A stretch of 64,000 nt of DNA from Actinoalloteichus caeruleus DSM 43889 (GTDB taxonomy: Bacteria > Actinomycetota > Actinomycetes > Mycobacteriales > Pseudonocardiaceae), in NCBI RefSeq assembly GCF_000429185.2, contig NZ_AUBJ02000001.1:5890001-5954000 (forward strand). The letters run 5' to 3'. Positions 48,510-58,968 of the stretch are shown here, piece by piece; position 1 is the stretch's first letter; every line of letters starts with the position of its first letter. The position numbers and the translations under genes are program-made. The notes under the pieces were generated by a model. It ran no database searches. It was given only the letters and a program-made list of their open reading frames with translations, and was not told the DNA's origin.

Positions 48510-50038
48510 GGGCGCCTCCAGTGACGTCCGGTGCGGGCCATCATCCGGTCGGCCGACTCCGGTCCCCAGCTTCCGGCCCGGTAGGGCTCGGGACTGCCTT
48601 CCTTCTCCCAGTACCGCAGGACGGGGTCGAGGATCCGCCAGGACAGCTCGACCTCCTCGTTGACCGGGAACAGCGACGGTTCGCCGAGCAGCACGTCCAG
48701 CAGCAGCCGCTCGTAGGCCTCCGGCGAGTCCTCGGTGAAGGCGTGGCCGTAACCGAAGTCCATCGTGACGTCGCGGATCTGCATCGAGGTGCCCGGCACC
48801 TTCGACCCGAACCGCATCGTCACCCCCTCGTCCGGCTGCACCCGGATGACCAGCGCGTTCTCCCCGAGCTCGTCGGTGGACGTCGAGTCGAACGGCAGGT
48901 GCGGGGCGCGTTTGAACACGATCGCGATCTCGGTGACCCGCCGCCCCAGCCGCTTCCCGGTGCGCAGGTAGAACGGCACCCCGGCCCAGCGGCGGGTGTT
49001 GACCTGCATCGTCATCGCCGCGTAGGTCTCGGTGGTGGAGTCCTTGGCGAAACCGCCCTCCTCCAACAGCCCCGGAACGAGCTGGCCCCCCTGCCACCCG
49101 CCGGTGTACTGGCCGCGGGCGGTGGTCTCCGAGAACGGTTCCCACGGTTTGGTGGCGGCGAGCACCTTGATCTTCTCGGTGCGCAGCGCCCGGGGGTGGA
49201 AGGAGACCGGCTCCTCCATCGCGGTCAACGCGAGCAGCTGGAGCAGGTGGTTCTGGATGACGTCCCGCGCCGCGCCGATGCCGTCGTAGTAGCCGGCCCG
49301 ACCGCCCAGGCCGATGTCCTCGGCCATGGTGATCTGCACGTGGTCCACGTAGTGCGCGTTCCACAGCGGTTCGAACAGCTGGTTGGCGAAGCGCAGCGCC
49401 AGGATGTTCTGCACCGTCTCCTTGCCGAGGTAGTGGTCGATGCGGAACACCGACTCCTCGGGGAAGACCTCGTTGACGATCTTGTTCAGTTCCTGGGCGC
49501 TCTCCAGGTCGTGCCCGAACGGCTTCTCGATCACGACCCGACGCCACTGCTCGGGGTTCTGCGCGGAGAGACCCGAGCGGGCCAGCTGCCGGCACACCGT
49601 CGGGAAGGCGCTGGGCGGCACCGACAGGTAGAAGGCGTGGTTGCCCCCGGTTCCCCGCACCCGGTCGAGGTCGGCGACCGTCGTGACGAGGTCGTCGAAG
49701 GCCTGGTCGTCGTCGAAGCTCCCCGAGACGAACCGCAGCCCCTCGGAGAGCTGCCGCCAGACGTCCTCCCGGAACGGGGTGCGGGAGTGCTCCCGCACCG
49801 CCTCGTACACCACCTTGCTGAAGTCCTGGTCCGCCCAGTCCCGTCGGGCGAACCCGGTGAGGGCGAAACCCGGGGGCAGCAGCTTGCGGTTGGCCAGGTC
49901 GTAGATGGCGGGCATCAGCTTCTTGCGGGAGAGGTCACCGGTGACCCCGAAGATGACCAGCCCGCTGGGGCCGGCGATCCTCGGCAGGCGCTTGTCCCGG
50001 TCGTCCCGCAGCGGATTGCGCCAGTGTCTGCTGGTCAC
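48506..50038 (-). CDS. zwf: glucose-6-phosphate 1-dehydrogenase
   Basis: The 510-residue product has the NADP-binding VIFGVTGDLSRKKL at 28-41, the substrate-binding VIEKPFGHDL and RIDHYLGKE blocks, and WNAHYVDHVQITMAE. It oxidises glucose-6-phosphate to 6-phosphogluconolactone with NADP+. The GTG at 50038 overlaps the pgi stop (GTGA). Its place next to opcA and pgl gives the full oxidative branch except gnd, which is not in the window. Confidence 0.96.
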   Translation of the reverse strand: MTSRHWRNPLRDDRDKRLPRIAGPSGLVIFGVTGDLSRKKLMPAIYDLANRKLLPPGFALTGFARRDWADQDFSKVVYEAVREHSRTPFREDVWRQLSEGLRFVSGSFDDDQAFDDLVTTVADLDRVRGTGGNHAFYLSVPPSAFPTVCRQLARSGLSAQNPEQWRRVVIEKPFGHDLESAQELNKIVNEVFPEESVFRIDHYLGKETVQNILALRFANQLFEPLWNAHYVDHVQITMAEDIGLGGRAGYYDGIGAARDVIQNHLLQLLALTAMEEPVSFHPRALRTEKIKVLAATKPWEPFSETTARGQYTGGWQGGQLVPGLLEEGGFAKDSTTETYAAMTMQVNTRRWAGVPFYLRTGKRLGRRVTEIAIVFKRAPHLPFDSTSTDELGENALVIRVQPDEGVTMRFGSKVPGTSMQIRDVTMDFGYGHAFTEDSPEAYERLLLDVLLGEPSLFPVNEEVELSWRILDPVLRYWEKEGSPEPYRAGSWGPESADRMMARTGRHWRRP

Positions 50039-51681
50039 GGGGTCGTCTCCTGGATCGCTGCGACGAGTTGGGCCAGGCCGGCCGCGCGGTCGGTCAGGTG
50101 CACCCGGAGCACGGGCCTGCCGTGGTCGGCCAGCACCTGGCCGTCCCCGAGCGCCTGCGCCAGCTGGAGGGTGCCGAGGGTGTACGGCCGGCCGGGAACG
50201 TCGAGGTCCTGCTCGTTGTCCCCGGTGAGCTGGAGGAACACCCCGTTCTGGTGGCCGCCCTTGTGGTACTGCCCGGTGGAGTGCAGGAACCGGGGTCCCC
50301 ACCCGAACGTCGTCTGCGCGCCGGACCGGCGGGCCAGCTCCGGCCGCAGGACCGACGCCGAGGCGTCCTGCTCCCGGTCGAGGTAGGCCTGCACGGCCAG
50401 GTAACCCGACGGGGGCGTCTCGTCCAGCAGCGACCGCACCACCGCCGCCAGCGACCCCGTGTCGGTGGGCTGCCACCGCCCGGGGGCGTACACCTCGACC
50501 GCCCCGTCCCGGAGCAACGGCTCCGGGCCGGAGGCCGCCCGCTCCGGGGCGTCGAGCAGCGCCCGAGCCGCCTTCTTCGCCGCCTCCACGTCCGGCTGGT
50601 CGAAGGGGTTGATCCCCAGCAGCCGGCCGACGAAGGCGGTGGCGAACTCCCACAACAACAGGGAGCCGCCCAGCGTGCCGGACACCGTGAGCGCCGCGGT
50701 CTCCACCGGGTTACCCAGCACGACGGTGGTGGCGTCGTCACCGGCGTCGACGAAACCCGGCGCGGAGGTGTTCTCCACCGCCACCGGGAGCAGTCCCGTG
50801 CCCTCCTTGCCCGTCGACTCGGCGATGAGCTGCTCCGCCCAGTCGGCGAAGCCGGGGAACCCGGAGTCGTTGTCGGCGAAGACGACCTTCTCGGCGCCCT
50901 CCGAGTGCGCGACCCCCAACGCCGCGGCCAGCCGCAGCGCCGGGTTGTCGGGGGAGTCGGCTCCGAGCGCGGGCGCCGCCGCGGCGGCCTCGGCCAGCAG
51001 GGAGGCGATGTCCGCTCCGGCCAGGCCCGCCGGGACCAGCCCGAACGCGGTCAGCGCCGAGTAGCGTCCTCCCACGTTCGGGTCGGCGAGGAACACCCGC
51101 CGGTAGCCGTTCTCCCTGGCCGTCGACTCCAGCGGGGATCCGGGGTCGGTGACCACCACGATGCGGCTGGCCGGGTCGATGTCGTTCGCCCGGAACGCGG
51201 CCTCGAAGATCCGCCGGTGGCTGTCGGTCTCCACCGTCGACCCCGACTTGGAGGACACCACCAGGACCGTCCTGGACAGGTCACCGGACAGTGCCTCGGC
51301 GACCTGGGCCGGATCGGTGGTGTCCAACACCACCAGCGGCACCCCGGCGGCGGCGGTGATGACCTCGGGGGCGAGGGAGGAACCGCCCATCCCGGCCAGC
51401 ACCACCCGGTCGACGCCCTCGGCGTGGAACTCGCCCCGGACCGCCTCGATCTCCCCGACCAGGGGACGGGAGCCGCGGTGCAGCCCCGTCCAGGCCAGCC
51501 TGATCGACGCCTCCGGTTCGGCCTCCGGACCCCACAGCGTCGCGTCCTGGTCGGCGAGACGGGACGCCACCCGCTCGCCGACCAGCCGTTCCGCGACCGC
51601 GGCGGCCTCGGCCGCCGCGGTCGCCTCGGTGAACTCGACCGTCACTCCCGGCCCGTCACCGGATGCCGTCGCTCCCGTCAT
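50035..51681 (-). CDS. pgi: glucose-6-phosphate isomerase
   Basis: The 548-residue product has [32 protein letters not shown] (sugar phosphate binding), [28 protein letters not shown], and [12 protein letters not shown] near the C-terminus. It interconverts glucose-6-phosphate and fructose-6-phosphate. Sequence style matches the actinobacterial form of the family found within pentose phosphate operons rather than the classical Pgi. Both ends overlap neighbours by 4 bases (ATGA with tal, GTGA with zwf). Confidence 0.93.
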   Translation of the reverse strand: MTGATASGDGPGVTVEFTEATAAAEAAAVAERLVGERVASRLADQDATLWGPEAEPEASIRLAWTGLHRGSRPLVGEIEAVRGEFHAEGVDRVVLAGMGGSSLAPEVITAAAGVPLVVLDTTDPAQVAEALSGDLSRTVLVVSSKSGSTVETDSHRRIFEAAFRANDIDPASRIVVVTDPGSPLESTARENGYRRVFLADPNVGGRYSALTAFGLVPAGLAGADIASLLAEAAAAAPALGADSPDNPALRLAAALGVAHSEGAEKVVFADNDSGFPGFADWAEQLIAESTGKEGTGLLPVAVENTSAPGFVDAGDDATTVVLGNPVETAALTVSGTLGGSLLLWEFATAFVGRLLGINPFDQPDVEAAKKAARALLDAPERAASGPEPLLRDGAVEVYAPGRWQPTDTGSLAAVVRSLLDETPPSGYLAVQAYLDREQDASASVLRPELARRSGAQTTFGWGPRFLHSTGQYHKGGHQNGVFLQLTGDNEQDLDVPGRPYTLGTLQLAQALGDGQVLADHGRPVLRVHLTDRAAGLAQLVAAIQETTP

Positions 51682-52808
51682 GCGCTCCCCCCGGACTCGG
51701 TGGCTGCCCTCAGCTGTTCGGTGACACTGTCCAGCAGTTCGGTCCAGGATTTCTCGAACTTGTCGACACCCTCGGTCTCCAGCACGACGTAGACATCGTC
51801 CACGTCCACCCCGACCTCGGAGAGCCGCTCGAAGACGCGCTTGGCCTCCTCACCGGTGCCCCGGACCTTGTCGCCCTCCACCCTGCCGTGGTCGGCGACG
51901 GCCAGCAGGGTCTTCTCCGGCATCGTGTTGACCACGTTGGCGGTGACGAGCTCGTCGACGTACAGGGTGTCCGAGTAGTCGGGGTTCTTGACCCCGGTCG
52001 ACGCCCAGAGCGGGCGCTGCGGCCGCGCGCCGGCCTCGGCGAGCGCCTTCCACCGTGGTGAGGAGAACACCTCCTCGAAGGCGGCGTAGGCGAGCCGGGC
52101 GTTGGCCACGGCGGCCTTGCCGCGCAGGGCGGAGGCCTCCCCGGTGCCCAGGGCCTCCAACCGCTTGTCCACCTCGCTGTCGACCCGGGACACGAAGAAC
52201 GAGGCCACCGACTCGATGGTGGCCAGCTCGTGGCCGGCCCGCTTCGCCTGCTCAAGCCCGGTGAGGAAGGCCTCCATCACGTCCCGGTAGCGCTCCACGG
52301 AGAAGATCAGCGTCACGTTCACGCTGATCCCCTCGGACAGAGCCCTGGTGATGGCGGGCAGGCCCTCCAGGGTGGCCGGGATCTTGACGAACAGGTTCGG
52401 CCGGTCGACGGTCTTCCACAGCTCCCTGGCCTCCGCGGCGGTGGCCTCGGTGTCGTGGGCGAGTCGGGGGTCCACCTCGATCGAGACCCGACCGTCCACG
52501 GTCCCGGTGGCCTCGTAGGTCTCCCGGAACACGTCGCAGGCGTTGCGGACGTCGGTGGTGGTGATCTCCCTGACGGCCTGCTCCACACTGGCGCCCCGCG
52601 CCGCCAGCTCCCGGACCTGCGGGTCGTAGGAGCTGCTGTCGGCGAGGGCACCCGCGAAGATCGTCGGGTTCGTGGTGACGCCGACCAGGCTGTAGTCGCG
52701 GATGTAGTCGGCGAGCTGGCCGGAGCTGATGCGGTCCCTGGACAGGTCGTCCAACCACACCGACACGCCGGCCTCGGACAGTGCCGCGAGGCGCTCGTTG
52801 CTGCTCAC
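51678..52808 (-). CDS. tal: transaldolase
   Basis: The 376-residue product has [24 protein letters not shown], the Schiff-base Lys142 in LFVKIPAT, and [15 protein letters not shown]. It moves dihydroxyacetone units between sugar phosphates. The length suits the actinobacterial class (about 370). GTG 52808 overlaps the tkt stop (GTGA) and the stop overlaps the pgi ATG. Confidence 0.96.
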   Translation of the reverse strand: MSSNERLAALSEAGVSVWLDDLSRDRISSGQLADYIRDYSLVGVTTNPTIFAGALADSSSYDPQVRELAARGASVEQAVREITTTDVRNACDVFRETYEATGTVDGRVSIEVDPRLAHDTEATAAEARELWKTVDRPNLFVKIPATLEGLPAITRALSEGISVNVTLIFSVERYRDVMEAFLTGLEQAKRAGHELATIESVASFFVSRVDSEVDKRLEALGTGEASALRGKAAVANARLAYAAFEEVFSSPRWKALAEAGARPQRPLWASTGVKNPDYSDTLYVDELVTANVVNTMPEKTLLAVADHGRVEGDKVRGTGEEAKRVFERLSEVGVDVDDVYVVLETEGVDKFEKSWTELLDSVTEQLRAATESGGSA

Positions 52809-54904
52809 TTGGTTCCCTCCACTCGCGCGATGCTGGTCCGGGCGGCGTCCACGACGGCCTCCGGGGTGAAACCGAACTCCCGGAAGAGGGTCTGGTAGTC
52901 GGCGGACGCGCCGAAGTGTTCGATGGAGACGATCTGGCCGGCGTCGCCGACGAAGCGGTGCCAGGGCTGCGCGATACCGGCCTCCACGGCGACCCGGGCC
53001 CGGACCGACGGCGGCAGGACCTGGTCGCGGTAGCTCTGGTCCTGGGCGTCGAACCACTCGACGCACGGCATGGACACCACCCGGGTTCCCACGCCCTCGG
53101 CTTCCAGGGCCTGCCGTGCCTCCAGGGCCAGGGTGACCTCGGAACCGGTCGCGATGAGGACGACCTCCGGGTTCCCGTCGCCGGCGTCGGCGAGCACGTA
53201 ACCACCCCGGGCCACGCCCTCGGCGGAGGTGCCCTCGTGCACGGGCAGGTTCTGCCGGGTCAGCGCCAGCCCGACGGGGCCCTCGTCCCACTCCAGCGTG
53301 GCCCGCCACGCCGCGGCGGTCTCGTTGGCGTCGGCGGGGCGCACCACGGACAACCCGGGGATCGCCCGCAGCGAGGCGAGCTGCTCGATGGGCTGGTGGG
53401 TGGGGCCGTCCTCACCGAGCCCGATCGAGTCGTGGGTCCACACGAAGGTGGACCGGGCCCTCATCAGCGCGGCGAGCCGGACCGCCGGCCGCTGGTAGTC
53501 GCTGAAGATGAGGAACGTGCCGCCATAGGGCCTGGTCGGCCCGTGCAGCGCGATGCCGTTGAGGATCGAGGCCATCGCGTGCTCGCGGACACCGAAGTGC
53601 AACGTGCGGCCGTAGGGCTGGGCGTTGAACTCGCGGGTGGAGATGCTGGTGGGACCGAAGGAGTCCACCCCGCTCATGGTGGTGTTGTTGCTCTCGGCGA
53701 GGTCGGCTGAGCCGCCCCACACCTCCGGGAGCACGTCGGCGAGGGCGTTGAGCACCTCACCCGAGGCCTTCCTGGTGGCCAGTCCCTTGGCGTCCGGCTC
53801 CCAGGTGGGGAGCTTGTCCGTCCAGCCGTCGGGGAGCCTGCCGGCGGTCAGCCGGTCGAACAGCTCCGCGCGGTCGGGGTTGGCCTTGGCCCAGGCGTCG
53901 AAGGACTTCCGCCACTCGGCGTGGGCGGCGGCACCCCGCTCCACCGCGAGTCGGCCGTGGGCGAGCACCTCGTCCTCGACCTGGAAGTTCTTCGCCGGGT
54001 CGAAGCCGAGGATCTCCTTGGTCCTGGCGACCTCCTCCTCGCCCAGCGCCGCGCCGTGGGCTTTCCCGGTGTTGCGCTTGGTCGGCGCGGGGTGACCGAT
54101 GACGGTGCGCAGGACGATCAGCGTCGGCCGCTCCGTCTCCGCCTTCGCCTCGGCCAGCGCCGCCTCGATCGCCACCACGTCCTCACCGCCGTCGACCCGC
54201 AGGACGTGCCAGCCGTAGGCCTCGTAGCGCTTGGCCGTGTCCTCGGACAACGCGATGTTCGTGTCGTCCTCGATCGAGATCTCGTTGGCGTCGTAGATCA
54301 CCGTCAGGTTGCCCAGCTGCTGGTGACCGGCCAGCGAGGAGGCCTCGGCGGTGACGCCCTCCTCGATGTCGCCGTCGGAGGCGATCACGTAGATGTGGTG
54401 GTCGAACGGGCTCTCACCGAGCGGGGTGTCCGGGTCGAACAGGCCGCGCTCCCGGCGGGCGGCCATCGCCATCCCGACCGCGGAGGCCAGCCCCTGCCCG
54501 AGCGGGCCCGTGGTGATCTCCACCCCGGGGGAGTGCTTGTACTCCGGGTGACCGGGGGTCCTGGAACCCCACTGGCGCAGCTGCCGGATGTCCTCCAGTT
54601 CCAGGCCGTACCCGGCCAGGAACAGCTGGAGGTAGAGGGTGAGGCTGCTGTGGCCGGCGGACAGGACGAAGCGGTCGCGTCCCGCCCAGTCCGCGTCACT
54701 CGGGTCGTGGCGCATGACGCGCTGGAACAGCGTGTAGGCGACGGGCGCGAGGCTCATCGCCGTGCCGGGGTGGCCGTTGCCCTTGTGCTGGACCGCGTCG
54801 GCGGCGAGCACCCGCAGGGTGTCCACGGCGCGGGTGTCCAGCGCCGTCCAGTCGGCGGGCAGGTTCGGTGTGATCAGCTGGTTGAGGTCCTCAGTGACGG
54901 ACAC
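52805..54904 (-). CDS. tkt: transketolase
   Basis: The 699-residue product has [14 protein letters not shown], thiamine pyrophosphate binding at [16 protein letters not shown] to YDANEISID, and in the second half [14 protein letters not shown] and [20 protein letters not shown]. It transfers two-carbon units in the pentose phosphate pathway. The GTG at 54904 follows GGGGAGC. It is the first gene of the six-gene minus-strand operon; its promoter lies between it and the divergent ctaB. Confidence 0.96.
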   Translation of the reverse strand: MSVTEDLNQLITPNLPADWTALDTRAVDTLRVLAADAVQHKGNGHPGTAMSLAPVAYTLFQRVMRHDPSDADWAGRDRFVLSAGHSSLTLYLQLFLAGYGLELEDIRQLRQWGSRTPGHPEYKHSPGVEITTGPLGQGLASAVGMAMAARRERGLFDPDTPLGESPFDHHIYVIASDGDIEEGVTAEASSLAGHQQLGNLTVIYDANEISIEDDTNIALSEDTAKRYEAYGWHVLRVDGGEDVVAIEAALAEAKAETERPTLIVLRTVIGHPAPTKRNTGKAHGAALGEEEVARTKEILGFDPAKNFQVEDEVLAHGRLAVERGAAAHAEWRKSFDAWAKANPDRAELFDRLTAGRLPDGWTDKLPTWEPDAKGLATRKASGEVLNALADVLPEVWGGSADLAESNNTTMSGVDSFGPTSISTREFNAQPYGRTLHFGVREHAMASILNGIALHGPTRPYGGTFLIFSDYQRPAVRLAALMRARSTFVWTHDSIGLGEDGPTHQPIEQLASLRAIPGLSVVRPADANETAAAWRATLEWDEGPVGLALTRQNLPVHEGTSAEGVARGGYVLADAGDGNPEVVLIATGSEVTLALEARQALEAEGVGTRVVSMPCVEWFDAQDQSYRDQVLPPSVRARVAVEAGIAQPWHRFVGDAGQIVSIEHFGASADYQTLFREFGFTPEAVVDAARTSIARVEGTK

Positions 54905-55262
54905 GGACAGTGCTCCCCATTTCCTTCGGTGCGGCCTGCCGGACGGCGCTCCGTTGCACCCTCGGGCCGGACACGCTGTCGTCCCTGGTCCGGCCGCCAG
55001 CCTAATAGCGGCTTTTGATCTCGGTGATCTCGCAGCCCGTCGCGTCACGGGTGCCCGGCGGGCGCTCCACTCACACGTAGTGCGGCGGTCACCCTCGTCG
55101 CGGAATCCGCTACCGGCTGTCACCGGAACGCTCCAGTCTACGCCCCACCTGCTGGTCCGGTTCCGTAGCGCGGCTACCATTCCGGTGGCCCTGCTGTCCA
55201 GGGGTCTGACCCGAACTGACGAGGAGTCCCATGTCGCCGGGGAGCGCCGCACGGAGCGCGTC
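54905..55262. other. divergent promoter region of tkt and ctaB
   Basis: This 358-base gap holds both promoters. No operator-like palindrome was clear. A less G+C-rich patch lies around 55005-55025. Confidence 0.5.
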
Positions 55263-56195
55263 ATGAGCACCGTTGCCACTCCTGTCGCACCCCGATCCCG
55301 ATCGCTGCGTCAGGTCCTACGCGCCTATCTGTCCCTGATCAAGCCGCGGGTGGTCGAGCAGCTGCTCATCACCACGATCCCGGCGATGCTGCTCGCCCAA
55401 CGGGGGGTGCCGTCGCTCTGGCTGGTCCTGTGCACCCTGGTGGGGGGCACGATGGCCGCCGGCAGCGCCAACGCGCTGAACTGCGTCATCGACGCCGACA
55501 TCGACTCCGTGATGAAGCGGACCAGCAAACGTCCGCTCGTGCGGGACCAGATCTCCCGGACGCACGCGCTGGTGTTCGCCGTGTCCCTCGGCGTGGCCTC
55601 GTTCGTCGTGCTCTGGACGACCACCAACCTGCTCGCGGCGGTCTTCGCCGTGGCCACCATCCTGTTCTACGTCCTCGTCTACACGATGGTGCTGAAGCGT
55701 CGGACGGCCCAGAACATCATCTGGGGCGGGGCCGCCGGCTGCATGCCCGTGGTGATCGGCTGGTCGGCGGTGACGGGGACGATCCACTGGCCCGCCCTGG
55801 TGATGTTCGGCGTGATCTTCTTCTGGACCCCGCCGCACACGTGGGCGCTGGCGATGAAGTACCGCGAGGACTACGAGCGGGCTGGCGTCCCGATGCTGCC
55901 GGTGGTGGCGGAGGCCAGCCACGTCTCCCGGCAGATCGTCATCTTCAGCTGGGTGATGGTGCTCTGGTCGCTGCTGCTGGTGCCCGCCGCCAGCTGGATC
56001 TACCTGCTGCTCGCCGTCCTGGGCGGTGGCTGGTTCCTGGTCGGCGCCCACCGACTGCACTCCGGTGTGCTCCGGGGGGAGGAGGTGCGGCCGATGCGCC
56101 TGTTCCACCTGTCCAACAGCTACCTGATGGCGGTGTTCGTGGGCCTGGCCGTCGACTCCGTCATCGGCTGGCCGGTCTTCGGCTGGCCGTTCTGA
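55263..56195 (+). CDS. ctaB: protoheme IX farnesyltransferase (heme O synthase)
   Basis: The 310-residue UbiA-family membrane protein has [19 protein letters not shown], the first Asp-rich motif [40 protein letters not shown], and [17 protein letters not shown]. It adds a farnesyl group to heme B for cytochrome oxidase. ATG 55263 follows a GGAG. Divergence from tkt is the usual actinobacterial arrangement. Confidence 0.96.
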   Translation: MSTVATPVAPRSRSLRQVLRAYLSLIKPRVVEQLLITTIPAMLLAQRGVPSLWLVLCTLVGGTMAAGSANALNCVIDADIDSVMKRTSKRPLVRDQISRTHALVFAVSLGVASFVVLWTTTNLLAAVFAVATILFYVLVYTMVLKRRTAQNIIWGGAAGCMPVVIGWSAVTGTIHWPALVMFGVIFFWTPPHTWALAMKYREDYERAGVPMLPVVAEASHVSRQIVIFSWVMVLWSLLLVPAASWIYLLLAVLGGGWFLVGAHRLHSGVLRGEEVRPMRLFHLSNSYLMAVFVGLAVDSVIGWPVFGWPF

Positions 56196-56259
56196 CCGAG
56201 GCTCGTCGACCTGACCGGTGGCCCGCCGGCGCCGCCTCCGCCCGGGCGGCGCCGGTCGG

Positions 56260-56534
56260 GTCGCGTCGCCAGTGCCGGTTCGGGGCCCCGAGCACCCCAC
56301 AGGCCTCCTGGCGGAGGCGCACCACCTCGGTGCGCACCTGGGCACGCGCCGGTGGTGACGTCCGAGGTCCAGCCCGGTGTCGTCGAGTGCCACCAGCACG
56401 GCCCGGGTGGCGTCCGGTGCGCCGCCCAGCGCCCGGCGGATCACCAACGAGTCCTCCGCGTGGTCCTCGTTCCTGTGCCGCACCACCGCCGCGACCACGG
56501 CGGCGGTGAAGGGGGTGTCCGCCGGTGTCGTCAT
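56260..56534 (-). pseudogene. broken DUF2470-family gene
   Basis: A good start (GGAGGACACG before ATG 56534) leads into AAVVRHRNEDHAEDSLVIRR, the DUF2470 (HugZ-like) signature, up to DDTGLDL. The normal middle segment, about 20 residues ending in a VRVPW-like strand, is missing. The C-terminal part RAQVRTEVVRLRQEACGVLG then follows in another frame with no proper stop. Deletion plus frameshift indicates a dead gene. Functional relatives bind heme or act with flavin-dependent reductases. Confidence 0.7.
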
Positions 56535-56847
56535 CGTGTCCTCCGTGTCGTGCCTACCGGGGCGGGTCGGTGGTGGGCGGGTCGGCAGACCCGACCCGCC
56601 GGGCAGCCCAGCCCCGCCACGGCCCGGTGTGACGGGTTCACCGATCGACACCTACCGTGTTCGGCGGATGGCTCGTTGGGCAGAATGGTGCAACGCGACA
56701 TCGGGCGAGCGGCGGCCCACACGGGCGACGCGGTGTCAGCGGCCCGGCGTTGACGCTCCCCGGTGGGAGGACCCGGCCGCCCGGTGGGTGTGACACCGTC
56801 CGCGAGTCACCACGGCCACGTCTCCGCCACGCTCACAAGGAGAAGAG

Positions 56848-57351
56848 TTGCGCAACTCGTCACGGCACATCACCGGCGCGGTGCTCGGCGTCCTGCTGAC
56901 ACCGGCGATCGGCTGGGGGCTCGGGTGGGCCTCGGGCGAACTGGTGCGGGCGTTCCGGGTCTTCGACGTCGGCGTCGACCTGCTGCTGCCCAGCCTCGTC
57001 ATCGTCGCGATCGGCCTCGCGATCGCGGTGCTCACGAGCGAGCGGGTCTCACCGGTCGCCGCTCTCGTCCCCGGCGTCGCGTTCCTCGCGGCCGGGCTCC
57101 TGTTCATGGTCAGCACCGGCACGGCGACCCGCGTCATGGGGTGGCTGGGTTCGGTGTCACCGGCGTTGATCTCACTGGCGTCCTTCGGGTTGCTGTTGCT
57201 GTTGGGCACGGTCCTCTTCGCCTCGGCGCTCATGCCGGGGCGGTGGCGTGAGCCCGGCACGACCGGCCCCGCGGTGGGCGACGGCATCGGCGGCCACCCC
57301 GGGGCACCCTTCCCCCGCCCGGAGGACCGCTCGCCCTGGGGGACGACCTGA
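56848..57351 (+). CDS. small membrane protein with about four helices
   Basis: The 167-residue protein has hydrophobic segments near residues 10-30, 45-62, 70-88 and 106-128, then a hydrophilic Pro/Gly-rich tail. It matches no named family that I recognise. The start is an uncommon TTG at 56848, but AAGGAGA lies at ideal distance and the protein begins MRNSSRHITGAVLG, so the call is firm. It is followed by a 228-base gap. Confidence 0.75.
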   Translation: MRNSSRHITGAVLGVLLTPAIGWGLGWASGELVRAFRVFDVGVDLLLPSLVIVAIGLAIAVLTSERVSPVAALVPGVAFLAAGLLFMVSTGTATRVMGWLGSVSPALISLASFGLLLLLGTVLFASALMPGRWREPGTTGPAVGDGIGGHPGAPFPRPEDRSPWGTT

Positions 57352-57579
57352 AGGCGGGCCGACGGCGGGCCGGCGGGCGCGGACGGACCGCTCCCCACCG
57401 GGGATGACGGCGCGGCGCGCGCGGTCCACAGCACCAGGACCGTCGAAACGGGTGGACGGGGGACGCCGAGCTGACGATGATCGGACGGGTCCCGGGCGGT
57501 GCCCGCCGTGGCACCGACATGCTTGCCGGAGCCGGCGTCGACCGCGACGCGGTGGCAGCCCGCCGACGAAGGAGAGCCC

Positions 57580-58143
57580 ATGAGCGTCGAGGAGCCGCAC
57601 TGGTTCCACCGCTGGGAGGGGGAACTGGCGCCGCTCGACCACCTGCGGATCGCGGAGCTGCTGTCAGCCGCCTTCGCCAGCACCTCCCACCACTTCCGCG
57701 ACGCCCGGAGCTGGGCCGGTGCCCGGCCCGAGCTGCGCCTGGGCGCACGGGTGGGGGAGGCGGTGGTGGCGCACGCGGCCGTGCTGCGCCGTTTCGTGCG
57801 CGTGGGGGAGACCGACCAGCTCGTGGCTGAGGTCGGCCTGGTGGCCGTCCACCCCGACGCCCAGGGGAACGGTCTGGGCGCCCAGCTGTTGGCGAGGGTG
57901 GAGGACCGCCTGCGCCTCCTGGGGGTGCCCTTCGGCCTGCTCAACACCGACCGGACGACGGCCACCTTCTACGCCCGTTCCGGCTGGTCGGTGTTGACCG
58001 GGGTCGCGAGCAGGTGGGCCGACCCGGACTACCCGTGGCGGCACGCGGACCTCCGCGACCCGCTGCTGGTGCTGCCCGTCGCCGCCCCGCTGACCCGGTG
58101 GCCGGGTGGGGACGTCGTGGACCGCAACGGCGGCGTGCTCTGA
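57580..58143 (+). CDS. NodA-like N-acyltransferase
   Basis: The 187-residue product follows the plan of rhizobial NodA. It has HWFHRWEGEL at the start, RSWAGARPELRLGA, AHAAVLRRFVRVGETDQLVA with EVGLVAVHPDAQGNGLG, LGVPFGL, and near the end RWPGGDVVDRNG. Rhizobial NodA has the corresponding SWAGARPELR, LLRRF, VAELGL and WPSGTIIDRNG. NodA moves a fatty acyl chain from an acyl carrier protein to the free amine of a chitin oligosaccharide. Here nodB and nodC are absent. The next gene is an Sfp-type phosphopantetheinyl transferase, which activates carrier proteins, so N-acylation from an acyl-ACP is inferred; the acceptor is unknown. It has an AAGGAGAG ribosome site. Confidence 0.8.
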   Translation: MSVEEPHWFHRWEGELAPLDHLRIAELLSAAFASTSHHFRDARSWAGARPELRLGARVGEAVVAHAAVLRRFVRVGETDQLVAEVGLVAVHPDAQGNGLGAQLLARVEDRLRLLGVPFGLLNTDRTTATFYARSGWSVLTGVASRWADPDYPWRHADLRDPLLVLPVAAPLTRWPGGDVVDRNGGVL

Positions 58144-58209
58144 GCGGACGACAGCACGACCCGAGTCCCGTGCCCGCGTGGCCGGGCCAACCGAACAGGA
58201 GGTGGGCGG

Positions 58210-58968
58210 GTGGGCGCACCCGAGATCGCACCGCTGGACAGCGGTGAGTGCCAGGTGTGGTGGGCGGCCAGGGACGCGGCGGACCCCGGGCTGATCTCCC
58301 TGCTCGACGACGCCGAACGCACCCGGCACGACCGCTTCCGCCGCGAGGAGGACCGGCAACGTCACCTCGTCGCCCGAGCGCTCTCCCGGATCGTGCTGGG
58401 AGCGCACCTCGGCCTGGACCCCCGCGATGTCCGGTTCCGCTACGAGTGCGCGCACTGCGGTGAGGAGGCGCACGGCAAGCCCGTGCTGACCCCGGACAGC
58501 GGGCTGCGGTTCTCGTTGTCCCACTCGGGCGAGTCCGTCGTGCTGGCGGTGTGCCGGGGCGGTGAGGTCGGCGTCGACGTGGAGGAGGTGCGGGAGAACC
58601 TCGACGTCGACCGGCTGGGCGACACCGTGCTGTGCGAGGAGGAGCAGCGCACGGTGGCCGCGCTTCCCGCCGAGCGGCGGCAGGACGCGTTCTTCACCTA
58701 CTGGACCCGCAAGGAGGCGGTGCTCAAGGCGGTGGGCCTCGGGCTGGCGTTGCCGATGCGGTCCGTGCTGCTCTCCGGCCCCGACGAGGCGCCCGCGATG
58801 GTGGACTGGCGCTCGGAGCGGCCGCCTCCCGAGGCGCTGCGGCTCTACGAGCTCGCTGCCCCGGCCGGTCACCTGGCCAGCCTCGCCGTGCTGGACGCCC
58901 GCCCGCTGCGGATCCGGGAGCTGCCCGGCGACCCGCTGTTGGCGGGCGCGCCGGAACCACTGCGCTGA
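58210..58968 (+). CDS. Sfp-type 4'-phosphopantetheinyl transferase
   Basis: The 252-residue product has FSLSHSGESVVLAV, the metal-binding GVDVEEV (Asp123, Glu125) and WTRKEAVLKAVGLG (Glu169, Lys173), the full Sfp/AcpT signature. It adds the 4'-phosphopantetheine arm of CoA to carrier-protein serines, usually for polyketide or non-ribosomal peptide synthases. GTG 58210 follows AGGAGGT. It lies 66 bases after the NodA-like gene on the same strand, so the two may be co-transcribed. Confidence 0.93.
   Translation: MGAPEIAPLDSGECQVWWAARDAADPGLISLLDDAERTRHDRFRREEDRQRHLVARALSRIVLGAHLGLDPRDVRFRYECAHCGEEAHGKPVLTPDSGLRFSLSHSGESVVLAVCRGGEVGVDVEEVRENLDVDRLGDTVLCEEEQRTVAALPAERRQDAFFTYWTRKEAVLKAVGLGLALPMRSVLLSGPDEAPAMVDWRSERPPPEALRLYELAAPAGHLASLAVLDARPLRIRELPGDPLLAGAPEPLR

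Noticed and set aside
57580-58143. Evidence for nodulation or symbiosis
   Set aside because: The NodA-like gene has no nodB, nodC or other nodulation genes beside it, so a symbiotic role is not supported.
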